Of a stretch of DNA of 64,000 nt, positions 1 through 8,266 are shown one piece after another (position 1 is the first letter of the stretch; each line of letters begins with the position of its first letter). The DNA lies in NCBI GenBank assembly GCA_965214695.1, contig OZ243967.1, forward strand, positions 1,364,001-1,428,000, in the 5' to 3' direction. The notes beneath the pieces are model-generated. The model did no database searches. It was not told the DNA's origin and worked only from the letters and a program-made list of their open reading frames with translations. The position numbers were made by a program, and so were the translations under genes. Source of the stretch: JAPOXR01 sp965214695. Lineage in GTDB: Bacteria; Pseudomonadota; Alphaproteobacteria; Rhodobacterales; Rhodobacteraceae.

Positions 1-158
1 TGGTGATACCGGGCGTAGTCGATCCGCCAGTCACCATAGACCAGCGCCTCGAATTCGGGATACACCTCCCGCGCCCGGTTGAGATGTGACAGCGGCGTGA
101 GCGGCACGAAATTCGCTTCGCACCGCTCCAGCCCGATTTCGTCGTCCAGCCAGCCCAT
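1..158 (-). CDS. Acyl-CoA synthetase / AMP-binding ligase, N-terminal part only
   Basis: Fifty-two N-terminal residues are visible; the gene runs off the left edge. The stretch VPLTPLSHLNRAREVYPEF followed by a VYGDWRIDYA-type segment is the usual opening of medium/long-chain acyl-CoA synthetases, where PLSFLERAAxVYPD and G-x-R-x-TYAE occur. The ATG at 158-156 has a GGAGAA ribosome-binding site six to seven bases upstream. It is the last gene of a minus-strand beta-oxidation set, 246 nt after the FadB-like gene, so its job is probably to activate the acid degraded by that operon. Family assignment is from the N-terminus alone; the substrate is unknown. Confidence 0.7.
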   Translation of the reverse strand, partial: MGWLDDEIGLERCEANFVPLTPLSHLNRAREVYPEFEALVYGDWRIDYARYH

Positions 159-404
159 CAGTTCTCCACCCAATCAGACCAGTTTTCTCCGGCAGACCTA
201 ATGAACCAACCGGCAATTGTTGTAAATCGCATCCGTCCCGTCACGTCTCGACTCGACGGTCCGACCGGGGCAGCGACAGTCCCGAATTCTGCCACCGGCA
301 ATGCCCGAAGCTGCGACACCGAACGGCATTGCCGCTCGCAGACCTCCTGCCGGGCCGCCCGGTCCCTGTCAGTGGATGCCGCTGGCGACTTCCGTCGCCT
401 CGTC

Positions 405-2579
405 TCAACCGGTAAAGGACCTTCCGGTTTCGGCCATCCTCGACAGCAGTGCCGGTGGTTCGAAGCGCCGACCGTATTTCCGGGAAAGCAGCTGCAGCAG
501 TTCAATGGTCTTCGGCAGAGGTTGCGAATCAAGCCAACTGAAGGGGCCGCCCGACCACGGGGCAAACCCCCAGCCGAGCACGGCGCCGACATCCCCTTCC
601 CTGACCTCCTCCAGCACCCCGTCTTCCAGCGCCCTGACCGCCTCGATGACCTGGATCAACAGCAGCCTGTCCCTGGCCGCCTCGACATTCCGGTCACCAT
701 CCGACCCGAAGCGGTCAGCAAGACCTGGCCAGAGCCCGGTCCGGACTCCCTTTCCGTCATACTCGTAGAACCCGGCGCCGGCCTTGCGGCCCAGCCGGCC
801 CTCCCCGACCAGGAACCGCACCACCTCTTCCGACTCGTGGTCGACATGCTCGTTTCCCATGGCCTGCCTGGTGGCATCGGCAATGTTGGCGGCCAGGTCG
901 AGCGATGTCTCGTCCACGAGTTGCAGTGGACCGACCGGCATTCCGATCATTCTTGCCGCGTTGTCGACCAGCGCCGGTGGAACACCCTCCCCCACCATAC
1001 GCATTCCTTCATTGAGATAGGGGATGATGCACCGGTTGGTGTAGAAGAAACGGGCATCATTGACGACAATCGGCGTCTTGCCGACCGCGCAGGAAAAATC
1101 GACAGCCCGCGCCACCGCCTCGTCGCCGGTTCTCCTGCCCCTGATGATCTCGACCAGCATCATCCGGTGTACCGGGCTGAAAAAATGCATGCCGACGAAG
1201 CGTTCAGCATTCCCGAGGGCACCGGCCAGGTCGCTGATCGGCAGGGTCGAGGTGTTCGATGCGATCATGCATTCCGGCCCAACCGCCGCCTCTGCCGCCA
1301 ACAGCACCTCCGCCTTGACGGCCGGATCCTCGAATACTGCCTCGATGACCAGGTCGCAGCCCGCCAGGTCGGAAAACGCCGTACCGGCCTCGATCCGGTC
1401 CATGGTCTCTCGGACATCACCGGATGGCGAAGGACGTCGCTTCGCCTGGTGCTGCAAAATCCCGGTGATGCGGTCCCGGCCCCGGTCGGCCGCCTCCTGC
1501 TCGCGGTCGAGCAGGACAACCTTCATTCCGGCGCTTGCCGCGACCAGTGCGATCCCGGCACCCATCATACCGGCCCCGATCACGCCCAGCCTGGCAATGT
1601 TCCTGGCCTCGATGCCGGCCGGCCGCCTTGCCCCCTTGGCCAGCGCCCGGCGATCGGTGAACACCGTCCGAATCATGGCCGTGGTCGAGGGCTTCAACAG
1701 CAGCCAGGTAAACCAGCGGGCCTCAATCTTCAGCGCGTCATCGATCGGCACGAGCGTGCCCTCGTAGATTGCCGACATGCATGCTGTGGCCGCGGGTGAC
1801 GCGCCCAAGGTCTGCGAATGGACCTGCACCGATGCGCCAACGAAACTCTCGAAGCCGTCACGGTCATAGGGAGCTCCGCCAGGGAGCCTGAACCCTTTCC
1901 GGTCCCATGGCTTGACCAGGTCATCCGACTTTGCGTTCAGCACCCAGTCCCTGGCCCGCGACAACAGTTGCCCGGCATCGACAATTTCGTCGATGACACC
2001 AGCCTCCAGAGCCTGGCGAGGACCGAGCAGGGTGCCACGGAGCAGTAGCGGGCCCGCCGCCGCCAGCCCGAGTTTGCGCACCAGCCTGGTGGTGCCGCCG
2101 GCGCCGGGAAACAGGCCGACCCTGATCTCCGGCAGGCCGAACCTGGCATCCGGACGGTCGGCGCAAATGATCCGGTGGCACCCCAGCGGCAATTCGAGTC
2201 CGATTCCGGCGGCGGTCCCCGGCAGGGCGGCCACCACCGGCTTGCGTCCCTCCACGGTGCCGGCGGGTTGGCCGCCGGACTCGATCTTCCTGAGCAGGCG
2301 GTGAATCGCCATGATCCGTCCGAACACCCCGGCCGCAGATCGGTTCTCCCCGCTGATCGGAAGCTCCCGGAAACTCGCCAGGTCAACGCCGCCCGAGAAG
2401 TCCTTCTTGGCGCTGGTGATGACCACGCCCCTGACATCGGGGTCGGCAAAGGCGGTATCGATCATGCCGGACAGCAGCGGGAACCCGCCCATCTTCATGA
2501 GGTTCATGCTCTTGCCCGGAACATCCCAGGTGATGATAGCCACGCCGTCGGCATCGACCTCGTAACGGAAGTCATCCAT
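405..2579 (-). CDS. fadB: FadB/FadJ-like bifunctional enoyl-CoA hydratase / 3-hydroxyacyl-CoA dehydrogenase
   Basis: About 724 aa, the normal length for the alpha subunit of the fatty-acid oxidation complex. The N-terminal third is a crotonase domain; the two catalytic glutamates are present in the GIGLELPLG segment and in GLPEIRVGLFPGAGG. From about residue 300 a Rossmann domain starts with GVIGAGMMGAGIALVAAS (GxGxxG, NAD binding), followed by the 3-hydroxyacyl-CoA dehydrogenase domains with HFFSPVHRMMLVEI. It should hydrate enoyl-CoA and oxidise the 3-hydroxyacyl-CoA. An ATG at 2585 overlaps the thiolase stop (ATGA), but the GGAG site is too close to it and well spaced (7 nt) for the ATG at 2579, which I chose. 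Co-transcribed with the thiolase. Confidence 0.9.
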   Translation of the reverse strand: MDDFRYEVDADGVAIITWDVPGKSMNLMKMGGFPLLSGMIDTAFADPDVRGVVITSAKKDFSGGVDLASFRELPISGENRSAAGVFGRIMAIHRLLRKIESGGQPAGTVEGRKPVVAALPGTAAGIGLELPLGCHRIICADRPDARFGLPEIRVGLFPGAGGTTRLVRKLGLAAAGPLLLRGTLLGPRQALEAGVIDEIVDAGQLLSRARDWVLNAKSDDLVKPWDRKGFRLPGGAPYDRDGFESFVGASVQVHSQTLGASPAATACMSAIYEGTLVPIDDALKIEARWFTWLLLKPSTTAMIRTVFTDRRALAKGARRPAGIEARNIARLGVIGAGMMGAGIALVAASAGMKVVLLDREQEAADRGRDRITGILQHQAKRRPSPSGDVRETMDRIEAGTAFSDLAGCDLVIEAVFEDPAVKAEVLLAAEAAVGPECMIASNTSTLPISDLAGALGNAERFVGMHFFSPVHRMMLVEIIRGRRTGDEAVARAVDFSCAVGKTPIVVNDARFFYTNRCIIPYLNEGMRMVGEGVPPALVDNAARMIGMPVGPLQLVDETSLDLAANIADATRQAMGNEHVDHESEEVVRFLVGEGRLGRKAGAGFYEYDGKGVRTGLWPGLADRFGSDGDRNVEAARDRLLLIQVIEAVRALEDGVLEEVREGDVGAVLGWGFAPWSGGPFSWLDSQPLPKTIELLQLLSRKYGRRFEPPALLSRMAETGRSFTG

Positions 2580-2581
2580 GA

Positions 2582-3799
2582 TCATTCTCCGACCCGTTCG
2601 ATTATCGTTGCCACCCCCATGCCGCCGCCGACACACAACGCAACCAGTGCCGTTTCACCATCCCGGCGTTCCAGCTCGTCGAGGGCCATGCCGAGAATGA
2701 TGGCGCCGGTCGCACCCAGCGGGTGGCCCATGGCAATCGCCCCGCCATTTACATTGACCTTTTCCGGATCGAGTCCCATCTCCTGCATGAAATGCAGCGG
2801 CACCGCGGCAAAGGCCTCGTTGATCTCGAACACATCGATATTCCCGGTCGTCATCCCGGCCCGGCGCAGCGCACAATTGGCTGCCGGGACCGGGCCGGTC
2901 AGCATCATGGTCGGGTCCGAGCCCACACTCCCGCTTGCGACAAACCTGGCTCGCGGTCGCAATCCGTGCAGCTCCCCGAATTCCCTTGACCCGACAAGGA
3001 CGAGGGCGGCGCCATCAACGATTCCGGACGAGTTGCCAGGATGGTGGACATGGCTGATCGCCTCGAGATGCGGAAACCGGATTGTGGCGATTCGGTCAAA
3101 ACCAGGAATGGCTTCGCCGATCTTCCGGAAAGACGGCTCGAGTCCGGCCAGGATCTCGACATTGGTGTCCGGGCGAATATGCTCGTCCTGGTCGAGGACC
3201 GTGACCCCACTCATGTCCTCGACCGGCACGATGCCATTTGCGAACCGCCCTTCTTTCCATGCGGCTGCGGCCCGCCTTTGCGACTCCACCGCATATCGAT
3301 CGCACGCCTCGCGGGAGAACCCGAACTCGGTTGCAATAAGGTCGGCAGCGATCCCCTGCGGGACAAAGCGGGAATTGATGGCAAGTTGCGGGTCCACAGC
3401 ATAGGGAGCGCCATCCGAGCCCATCGGCACCCGGCTCATCATCTCCACCCCGCCAGCTATGCAGGATTGGCCCTGGCCGGCAATGACCTTCGTTGCCGCC
3501 AGGTTCACGGCCTCGAGGCCGCTGGCGCAGAACCGGTTGACCGAGACACCCGGAACCCGGTTGTCGAGCCCGGACCGCAACACCACGGTGCGAGCCAGGC
3601 ACCCGCCCTGCTCGCCCACCTGGGTCACGTTGCCCCAAACCAGATCGTCGACCTGCCCCGCCTCTGCCCCTTTCAGCGAGCGCTCGAGCAGGTTGTCGAC
3701 CAGGAAGGCCGAGAGGCGAGATGCACTCACCTCCTGCAGGCTGCCACCCTTGCGGCCGCGAGGCGTGCGCATGGCCTCATAGATGAAGGCATCGGTCAT
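2582..3799 (-). CDS. fadA: Acetyl-CoA C-acyltransferase (thiolase)
   Basis: 405 aa, full length for a degradative thiolase. The nucleophilic cysteine lies in NRFCASGLEA (about residue 90), the catalytic histidine in MGHPLGATGA, and the second cysteine in CVGGGMGVA near the C-terminus. It cleaves 3-ketoacyl-CoA to acetyl-CoA and a shortened acyl-CoA, the last step of beta-oxidation, and would form the beta partner of the FadB-like protein whose gene follows at once. The GST gene ends 2 nt upstream of the start. Chain-length preference cannot be read from the sequence. Confidence 0.92.
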   Translation of the reverse strand: MTDAFIYEAMRTPRGRKGGSLQEVSASRLSAFLVDNLLERSLKGAEAGQVDDLVWGNVTQVGEQGGCLARTVVLRSGLDNRVPGVSVNRFCASGLEAVNLAATKVIAGQGQSCIAGGVEMMSRVPMGSDGAPYAVDPQLAINSRFVPQGIAADLIATEFGFSREACDRYAVESQRRAAAAWKEGRFANGIVPVEDMSGVTVLDQDEHIRPDTNVEILAGLEPSFRKIGEAIPGFDRIATIRFPHLEAISHVHHPGNSSGIVDGAALVLVGSREFGELHGLRPRARFVASGSVGSDPTMMLTGPVPAANCALRRAGMTTGNIDVFEINEAFAAVPLHFMQEMGLDPEKVNVNGGAIAMGHPLGATGAIILGMALDELERRDGETALVALCVGGGMGVATIIERVGE

Positions 3800-3801
3800 G
3801 A

Positions 3802-4440
3802 TCAGCCCTCCCTGTCGGACGGACGGCCAGGCATCAGGTCATAGGGGTGCTTCCAGCCGTCAAGTGCCGATATCCGGTCGAGCCAGGCGTCAATCGCCGG
3901 CCAGTCCCGGCGGTCGAAGCCGAAGGGCTCCGGATAGTAGAGATATCCGCAGCAGGAGATGTCGGCGATGGTCGGCCCGTCCCCAACCAGCCAGTCCCGT
4001 TCGGCAAGAGACCCCTCCAGCGTATTCCAACTGCCACGAAGGCGGCCCTGGAGCCATTTGATGACTTCGTGCGGCCTTTTTTCGGCAGGAAGGAAATTGG
4101 CCAGGAACCTCGCGGTACCGGCAAGGGAGGAATTCTTGTGATTGTCCCAGAATTGCCAGCGGAGAATCTCCCGCCTCTCGCCATTGGTGCCGCCGCCCAG
4201 CTTGCCGGTTTCCTGCACCACGTAATCCTGAACGACCCCGGACTGTCCCAGGACCAGATCACCGGCCACCAGGACAGGCACCTCGCCCATCGGGTTGAGC
4301 CGGCGAAACGCCTCGCTGCGGGTCTCGCCATTGAAGAAATCGACAAAGACCGGCTCCCAATCGAACCCGGCCAGCTCCATGGCCAGCGCCGCCTTGTAGG
4401 CGTTGCCACTCTCACCGAAACAATACAGTCTTGCCGCCAT
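3802..4440 (-). CDS. Glutathione S-transferase family protein
   Basis: 212 aa. The N-terminal thioredoxin-like half opens with MAARLYCFGESGNAYKAALA and carries the cis-Pro segment NPMGEVPVL and the following LGQSGVVQDYV, both standard for GSTs; the C-terminal half is helical and ends with the DWPAIDAWLDRI segment common in this family. The ATG at 4440 was preferred to an upstream ATG at 4572 because the GST fold begins exactly there and an AGGAG lies about nine bases before it. It is the first gene of the beta-oxidation operon. The role there is unknown; it may deal with a reactive or thiol-conjugated substrate. Confidence 0.85.
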   Translation of the reverse strand: MAARLYCFGESGNAYKAALAMELAGFDWEPVFVDFFNGETRSEAFRRLNPMGEVPVLVAGDLVLGQSGVVQDYVVQETGKLGGGTNGERREILRWQFWDNHKNSSLAGTARFLANFLPAEKRPHEVIKWLQGRLRGSWNTLEGSLAERDWLVGDGPTIADISCCGYLYYPEPFGFDRRDWPAIDAWLDRISALDGWKHPYDLMPGRPSDREG

Positions 4441-4701
4441 CAACCTGCGCTCCTGGTCATGCCCCGTCGCCGGCGGGATTGCCGCCAAGGGCGGCCCTGC
4501 ACTATCGTCTTTGCCAGAACACTGGAAGTGGCCAGTTGCGAAATCCACAACGAATTGGGTGCGTCTTTCCACTGCCCTCGGCAGCCAGCGCCGCCACCGG
4601 GCGCGGCGAGCAAATTTGCACCAGACCCACCGACACCGTCCGGCCCGTCGGTCGAAGCGGCGATCAGGCGGCTGGCGGCAATCCCGGGTGTGAAATCCGC
4701 C

Positions 4702-5073
4702 TCACGACTCCCCTTGCTGCCGATCGCCGGCCCGCTTCTGCCGGCGCCTGGCCTCGGCCAGGGCCTCGCTGGCGGCAATGAAGGCGGTCACCGCCTCCCG
4801 GAAGCGCCGGTACTCGTCGAGAAGTAACCGGACCTCGCCGATCTCGTCCCGGCGCAGACGCGTCGAGGAGACCTTCCCCTGCAGAGAACGGACAAGCAGG
4901 GTTCCGGGATGCCGGGCCGAATCATCATCTGCACAGCGGCAATTCGATTTGCCGCAGCGGGTGAGATTTTCCTGCAGTGAACCAGGCCGGATGTCGCCGA
5001 TGGTGGCGAATTCTGCCTGCGCCCGGTCACGGGCTTCAATGAGAAGATCGATTTCGGTCTTGCCTGTTGTCAT
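4702..5073 (-). CDS. Small Cys-rich protein, DUF6788-like
   Basis: 123 aa. The central motif TRCGKSNCRCADD is a CxxxxCxC zinc-knuckle-like signature seen in the DUF6788 family of small proteins, often found near mobile or recombination genes. It is flanked by a predicted helical N-terminus and a highly charged C-terminal helix rich in Arg and Glu (REAVTAFIAASEALAEARRR), which may form a coiled coil. Function unknown. It is transcribed divergently from the zinc importer genes, 213 nt away, with an inverted repeat between them. The family name is from memory of the motif, so moderate confidence. Confidence 0.6.
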   Translation of the reverse strand: MTTGKTEIDLLIEARDRAQAEFATIGDIRPGSLQENLTRCGKSNCRCADDDSARHPGTLLVRSLQGKVSSTRLRRDEIGEVRLLLDEYRRFREAVTAFIAASEALAEARRRQKRAGDRQQGES

Positions 5074-5111
5074 GCCTGGTCAATATGGGCTACGGATGCG
5101 CCCTTGTCATC

Positions 5112-5138
5112 TTGTCTATAAACATTTGTACAAGACAA
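5112..5138. promoter_or_regulatory. Inverted repeat in the divergent spacer before znuC
   Basis: TTGTCT and AGACAA flank a 15-nt AT-rich spacer that itself contains the palindrome TTGTACAA (5126-5133). The spot lies between the DUF6788-like gene and znuC, in an otherwise GC-rich region, so it may bind a regulator of one or both. It does not match the alphaproteobacterial Zur consensus I know, so no regulator is named. Confidence 0.3.
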
Positions 5139-5286
5139 TCCTGCGCAAACCCAGCGCCCATTTGAACACAACCTGGTCCGAACAAGATTGTCGTGTACTT
5201 CACCTGCCTCGGGAGGACAAATTGCGAAGCAGCTTTCAAGCTACCCTCCTGAAGCGGCTTGGCCGGATGTCGCCAGGAGGCTGGCG

Positions 5287-6123
5287 GTGAGCGATCCGGT
5301 TCAGCAGCGCCGCAGCGCCGAAAGCGGGAGGCGACTCCAGGGCGGGTCGGCCAGTGCCACCCGCGGCAAATCCCTGGTCACTGCCCGCAAGGTCTGCGTT
5401 CGCCTTGGTCGGCAAAACGTACTCGAATCCGTCAGCATGGAGGTCCATGCCGGCGAGATCGTGACCCTGGTGGGGCTGAACGGGGCCGGCAAATCGACAC
5501 TTGTCAAAACGCTGCTCGGCATTCTGCAGCCCGATTCTGGCACGGTCGAGTGGGCGTCCGGACTAAAGATCGGATATTCGCCGCAGCGGGTGCGACGAGA
5601 TTCCATACTCCCGATCACGGTCCGGCGATTTCTCTCGCTCGGCGATTCGGTTTCCGCACAAAAAATTGACGAGGTACTTGCCGAGGTTGGCGCAAGCCGG
5701 ACCGTGAACCATCCGATGGCCGAAATCTCCGGTGGCGAAATGAACCGGGTTCTGCTGGCCAAGGCACTGCTGCGAGAGCCTGAACTCCTTGTCCTCGATG
5801 AACCGCTCTCGGGCGTTGATATCGTGGGCCAGAGCGAATTGTATCGCCTGATTTCGGATATCAGGGACCGCTACGGTTGTGGCATTCTCCTGGTCTCCCA
5901 TGACCTTCACATTGTCATGACCTCGACCGACAGGGTGGTCTGCCTGAACCGGCATATCTGCTGCTCGGGCCCGCCCCGGGCGATCGCCCGTGATCCGTCC
6001 CTTGCGTCGCTGTTCGGCCCGCATGTATCGGAGTGGTTGGCGGTCTATCCCCATACCCACGACCACAGGCATGACTGCCTCGATGATCCCGAACCACTCC
6101 ATGATCAGGGGAATCCGCAATGA
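5287..6123 (+). CDS. znuC: Zinc ABC transporter ATP-binding protein ZnuC
   Basis: 278 aa from a GTG start. Walker A is GLNGAGKST, the ABC signature ISGGEMNR, Walker B LLVLDEPLSGVD, and the switch histidine is in VSHDLHIVM. The C-terminus is His/Asp-rich (PHTHDHRHDC), a feature often seen in zinc-handling ATPases. The start was set by a perfect AGGAGG six bases before GTG; the frame is open further upstream to 5188 but without a site. Its stop overlaps the znuB start (ATGA). It energises periplasm-to-cytoplasm import of Zn(II), with ZnuB as channel and ZnuA as binding protein. Confidence 0.93.
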   Translation: MSDPVQQRRSAESGRRLQGGSASATRGKSLVTARKVCVRLGRQNVLESVSMEVHAGEIVTLVGLNGAGKSTLVKTLLGILQPDSGTVEWASGLKIGYSPQRVRRDSILPITVRRFLSLGDSVSAQKIDEVLAEVGASRTVNHPMAEISGGEMNRVLLAKALLREPELLVLDEPLSGVDIVGQSELYRLISDIRDRYGCGILLVSHDLHIVMTSTDRVVCLNRHICCSGPPRAIARDPSLASLFGPHVSEWLAVYPHTHDHRHDCLDDPEPLHDQGNPQ

Positions 6124-6920
6124 TGGATGATTTCCTGTTGCGCTCGCTCGCCGGCGGAGTCGGAATCACCCTGGCGGCCGGGCCAGTCGGATGTTTCGTG
6201 GTCTGGCTTCGGTTGGCCTATTTTGGCGCCGCGCTGGCCCATACCGTCCTTTTGGGCGTGGTGCTGGGTTTCCTGCTCGGGGTGGAGCCGGCCATTGCAG
6301 TCCTGGTCCTCAGCCTTCTCTTCGCCTTCTGCCTGGTCCTGCTTGAGCGCCGGGCCCCGGTCTCGCTCGACACGCTGCTCGGGGTGCTGGCCCACCTCAC
6401 CCTTGCTGGCGGGCTGGTGGCGCTGGCCTTCATGGAAACCCTGCGCGTCGACTTGATCGGCTACCTGTTTGGCGACATTCTTTCGGTCGGACCCATTGAT
6501 TTGTGGCTGATCTTCGGAACCGCAGCGGCAACACTGGTTGTCATCGCATGGCAGTGGCACAACCTGCTATCCATGACCATTGACCACGACCTGGCAGCGG
6601 CGGAGGGGGTGCCGGTCGAGAAGGTCCGCCTGTTGCTCATCTTCCTGCTTGCCGCGGTCATCGCCATGGGCATGAAGATGGTGGGCATGCTGCTGGTGGT
6701 GTCGCTGGTGATCATTCCGGCGGCAGCGGCGCGGCGAGTCTCCTCGACGCCCGAGACCATGGCAGTGGTGGCCACGCTCATCGGTGCCGCCTCGGTCTGC
6801 ATCGGTCTTCTGGCTTCCCTCACCTGGAACCTGCCGGCCGGACCGGCGATCGTGCTGGTTGCCGGCATGTTCTTCGCCGCCGGATTGCCAGAACCGGTCC
6901 GGAAGCTTTTCCGGCAATGA
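6120..6920 (+). CDS. znuB: Zinc ABC transporter permease ZnuB
   Basis: 266 aa, almost entirely hydrophobic, with about eight predicted membrane helices in the ABC-3 family pattern. The segment GVPVEKVRLLLIFLLAAVIA and the following KMVGMLLVVSLVIIPAAAA are characteristic of ZnuB/MntB permeases. It overlaps znuC by 4 nt (ATGA) and precedes znuA by 93 nt. It forms the dimeric inner-membrane channel of the importer. Confidence 0.93.
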   Translation: MMDDFLLRSLAGGVGITLAAGPVGCFVVWLRLAYFGAALAHTVLLGVVLGFLLGVEPAIAVLVLSLLFAFCLVLLERRAPVSLDTLLGVLAHLTLAGGLVALAFMETLRVDLIGYLFGDILSVGPIDLWLIFGTAAATLVVIAWQWHNLLSMTIDHDLAAAEGVPVEKVRLLLIFLLAAVIAMGMKMVGMLLVVSLVIIPAAAARRVSSTPETMAVVATLIGAASVCIGLLASLTWNLPAGPAIVLVAGMFFAAGLPEPVRKLFRQ

Positions 6921-7013
6921 CCGGACGCGCGCAGACGACGCCACGCTCGCCGCCAGTCCATGGCTGCCTGTTGGCACTTACCGATCCCGACATTTGAAGA
7001 AAGGACACTCGAC

Positions 7014-8186
7014 ATGTTGAAGAAGTCAATTCCTGCACTGGCCTTCCTGACGGCCGGAATGCAGGCACCAGCGGTTGCGGCTGCACCCGAGGTGCTGGTC
7101 AGTCTCAAGCCAATTCATTCCCTCGTTGCCGGCGTCATGGGCAATGCAGAACCTCCTGCGCAATTGTTGCTGCCAGCCACTGCATCGCCACATCTGTACC
7201 AGATGCGACCGTCCGATGCGCGGGCATTGCAGAATGCGGATCTCGTCATCTGGGTTGGCGAAGCCCTGGAGACCTTCCTGGTTCGCCCGATCGCCACGAT
7301 CGGGAATGACGCATTGTCCCTGGAGCTGAGCGAACTGCCCGGCGTGCACCTGTTGCCGACTCGCGAGGGCGGCATCTGGGAGCATGAGGACGAGGATCAT
7401 GGTGACGAGGAGGACGGCCATGACCATGAACATGGCGACGAGGATCATGGACATGACGAGGAGGACGATCACGGTGACGAGGATCATGGCGACGAAGATC
7501 ATGGACATGACCATGGCGACGAGGAGGACGATCACGGTGACGAGGATCATGGCGACGAGGATCATGGACATGACCATGGCGACGAGGAGGACGATCACGG
7601 TGACGAAGATCATGGCGACGACGAGGGCCATGGTGACGAGGATCATGGCCATGACCATGAACATGGTGAATTCGACATGCATCTGTGGATGGATCCGGCA
7701 AACGCAAGACGCATCGTCGAGGCTGCAGCCGAGGCCCTGAGTCGGATCGATCCTGGCAACCGCGAGGTCTGGCAGGACAATGCGGCGCAAATGGTGGTGC
7801 GGATCAATGCCAAGGAGGAAGAGTTGCGCGGGCGGCTCGCGTTGGTGCAGGATCAGCCCTTCGTCGTGTTCCATGACGCCTATGGCTATTTCGAGCAGGC
7901 TTTCGGGCTTCGTGGATTCGGAGCAATAGCAGTCGATCCATCCCGGCCCACCGGCGCCCGGAGGATTGCCGAACTGCGCAGGGCGCTGACGGAAGGCGGA
8001 GTCGCCTGCGTGTTCACGGAACCGCAATTCGAACCGGATTTGGTGCACACCCTGATCGAGGGAACGGATGTTCGGACCGCGACGCTGGACCCGCTCGGAT
8101 CGAGCCTGGAGGCCGGACCGGATGCGTGGTTCGGGATGATGGAGGATTTGGCACGGGCCTTCGAGAGCTGCCTGCAAGCCAATTGA
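7014..8186 (+). CDS. znuA: Zinc-binding periplasmic protein ZnuA with very long His/Asp loop
   Basis: 390 aa. A signal peptide covers about residues 1-23 (KK, then a hydrophobic run ending AVAAA). The solute-binding fold follows, with SLKPIHSLVAGVMG and ASPHLYQMRPSDA supplying the first zinc ligand (His). Residues about 123-218 are almost only His, Asp, Glu and Gly, then the second lobe resumes with MHLWMDPANARRI (second His), FHDAYGYFE (third His) and FTEPQFEPDL. Such a metal-binding loop is known in ZnuA, but 96 residues is several times the usual length. The ATG at 7014 has AAGGA upstream and is where the signal peptide begins. Confidence 0.93.
   Translation: MLKKSIPALAFLTAGMQAPAVAAAPEVLVSLKPIHSLVAGVMGNAEPPAQLLLPATASPHLYQMRPSDARALQNADLVIWVGEALETFLVRPIATIGNDALSLELSELPGVHLLPTREGGIWEHEDEDHGDEEDGHDHEHGDEDHGHDEEDDHGDEDHGDEDHGHDHGDEEDDHGDEDHGDEDHGHDHGDEEDDHGDEDHGDDEGHGDEDHGHDHEHGEFDMHLWMDPANARRIVEAAAEALSRIDPGNREVWQDNAAQMVVRINAKEEELRGRLALVQDQPFVVFHDAYGYFEQAFGLRGFGAIAVDPSRPTGARRIAELRRALTEGGVACVFTEPQFEPDLVHTLIEGTDVRTATLDPLGSSLEAGPDAWFGMMEDLARAFESCLQAN
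7455..7643 (+). repeat. 63-bp tandem repeat inside znuA
   Basis: Two near-identical 63-bp units (7455-7517 and 7518-7580) and a third that diverges toward its end. Each unit codes for 21 residues of the form DEEDDHGDEDHGDEDHGHDH plus Gly. The period is a multiple of three, so unit gain or loss keeps the reading frame and changes only loop length. Confidence 0.9.
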
Positions 8187-8212
8187 CACCGGGCGCAAAC
8201 TGACCCCACAAT

Positions 8213-8242
8213 GGAGACCGGCGACTTAGGGAGCCGGTCTCC
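8213..8242 (+). terminator. Strong hairpin after znuA
   Basis: A perfect 10-bp stem, GGAGACCGGC and GCCGGTCTCC, with a 10-nt loop lies 27 nt after the znuA stop. No T-run follows, so it is either a high-GC terminator or an mRNA-stabilising hairpin separating znuCBA from the broken permease locus. Confidence 0.6.
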
Positions 8243-8266
8243 CGCAGCGTCGAAGGGCGTCGTGGC

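Noticed and set aside
201..1799. 532-codon plus-strand frame opposite the FadB-like gene
   Set aside because: Antisense to a well-supported enzyme gene; composition is typical of shadow frames.
5074..5286. Zur box before znuC
   Set aside because: The inverted repeat present does not match the known Zur consensus, so no regulator was assigned.
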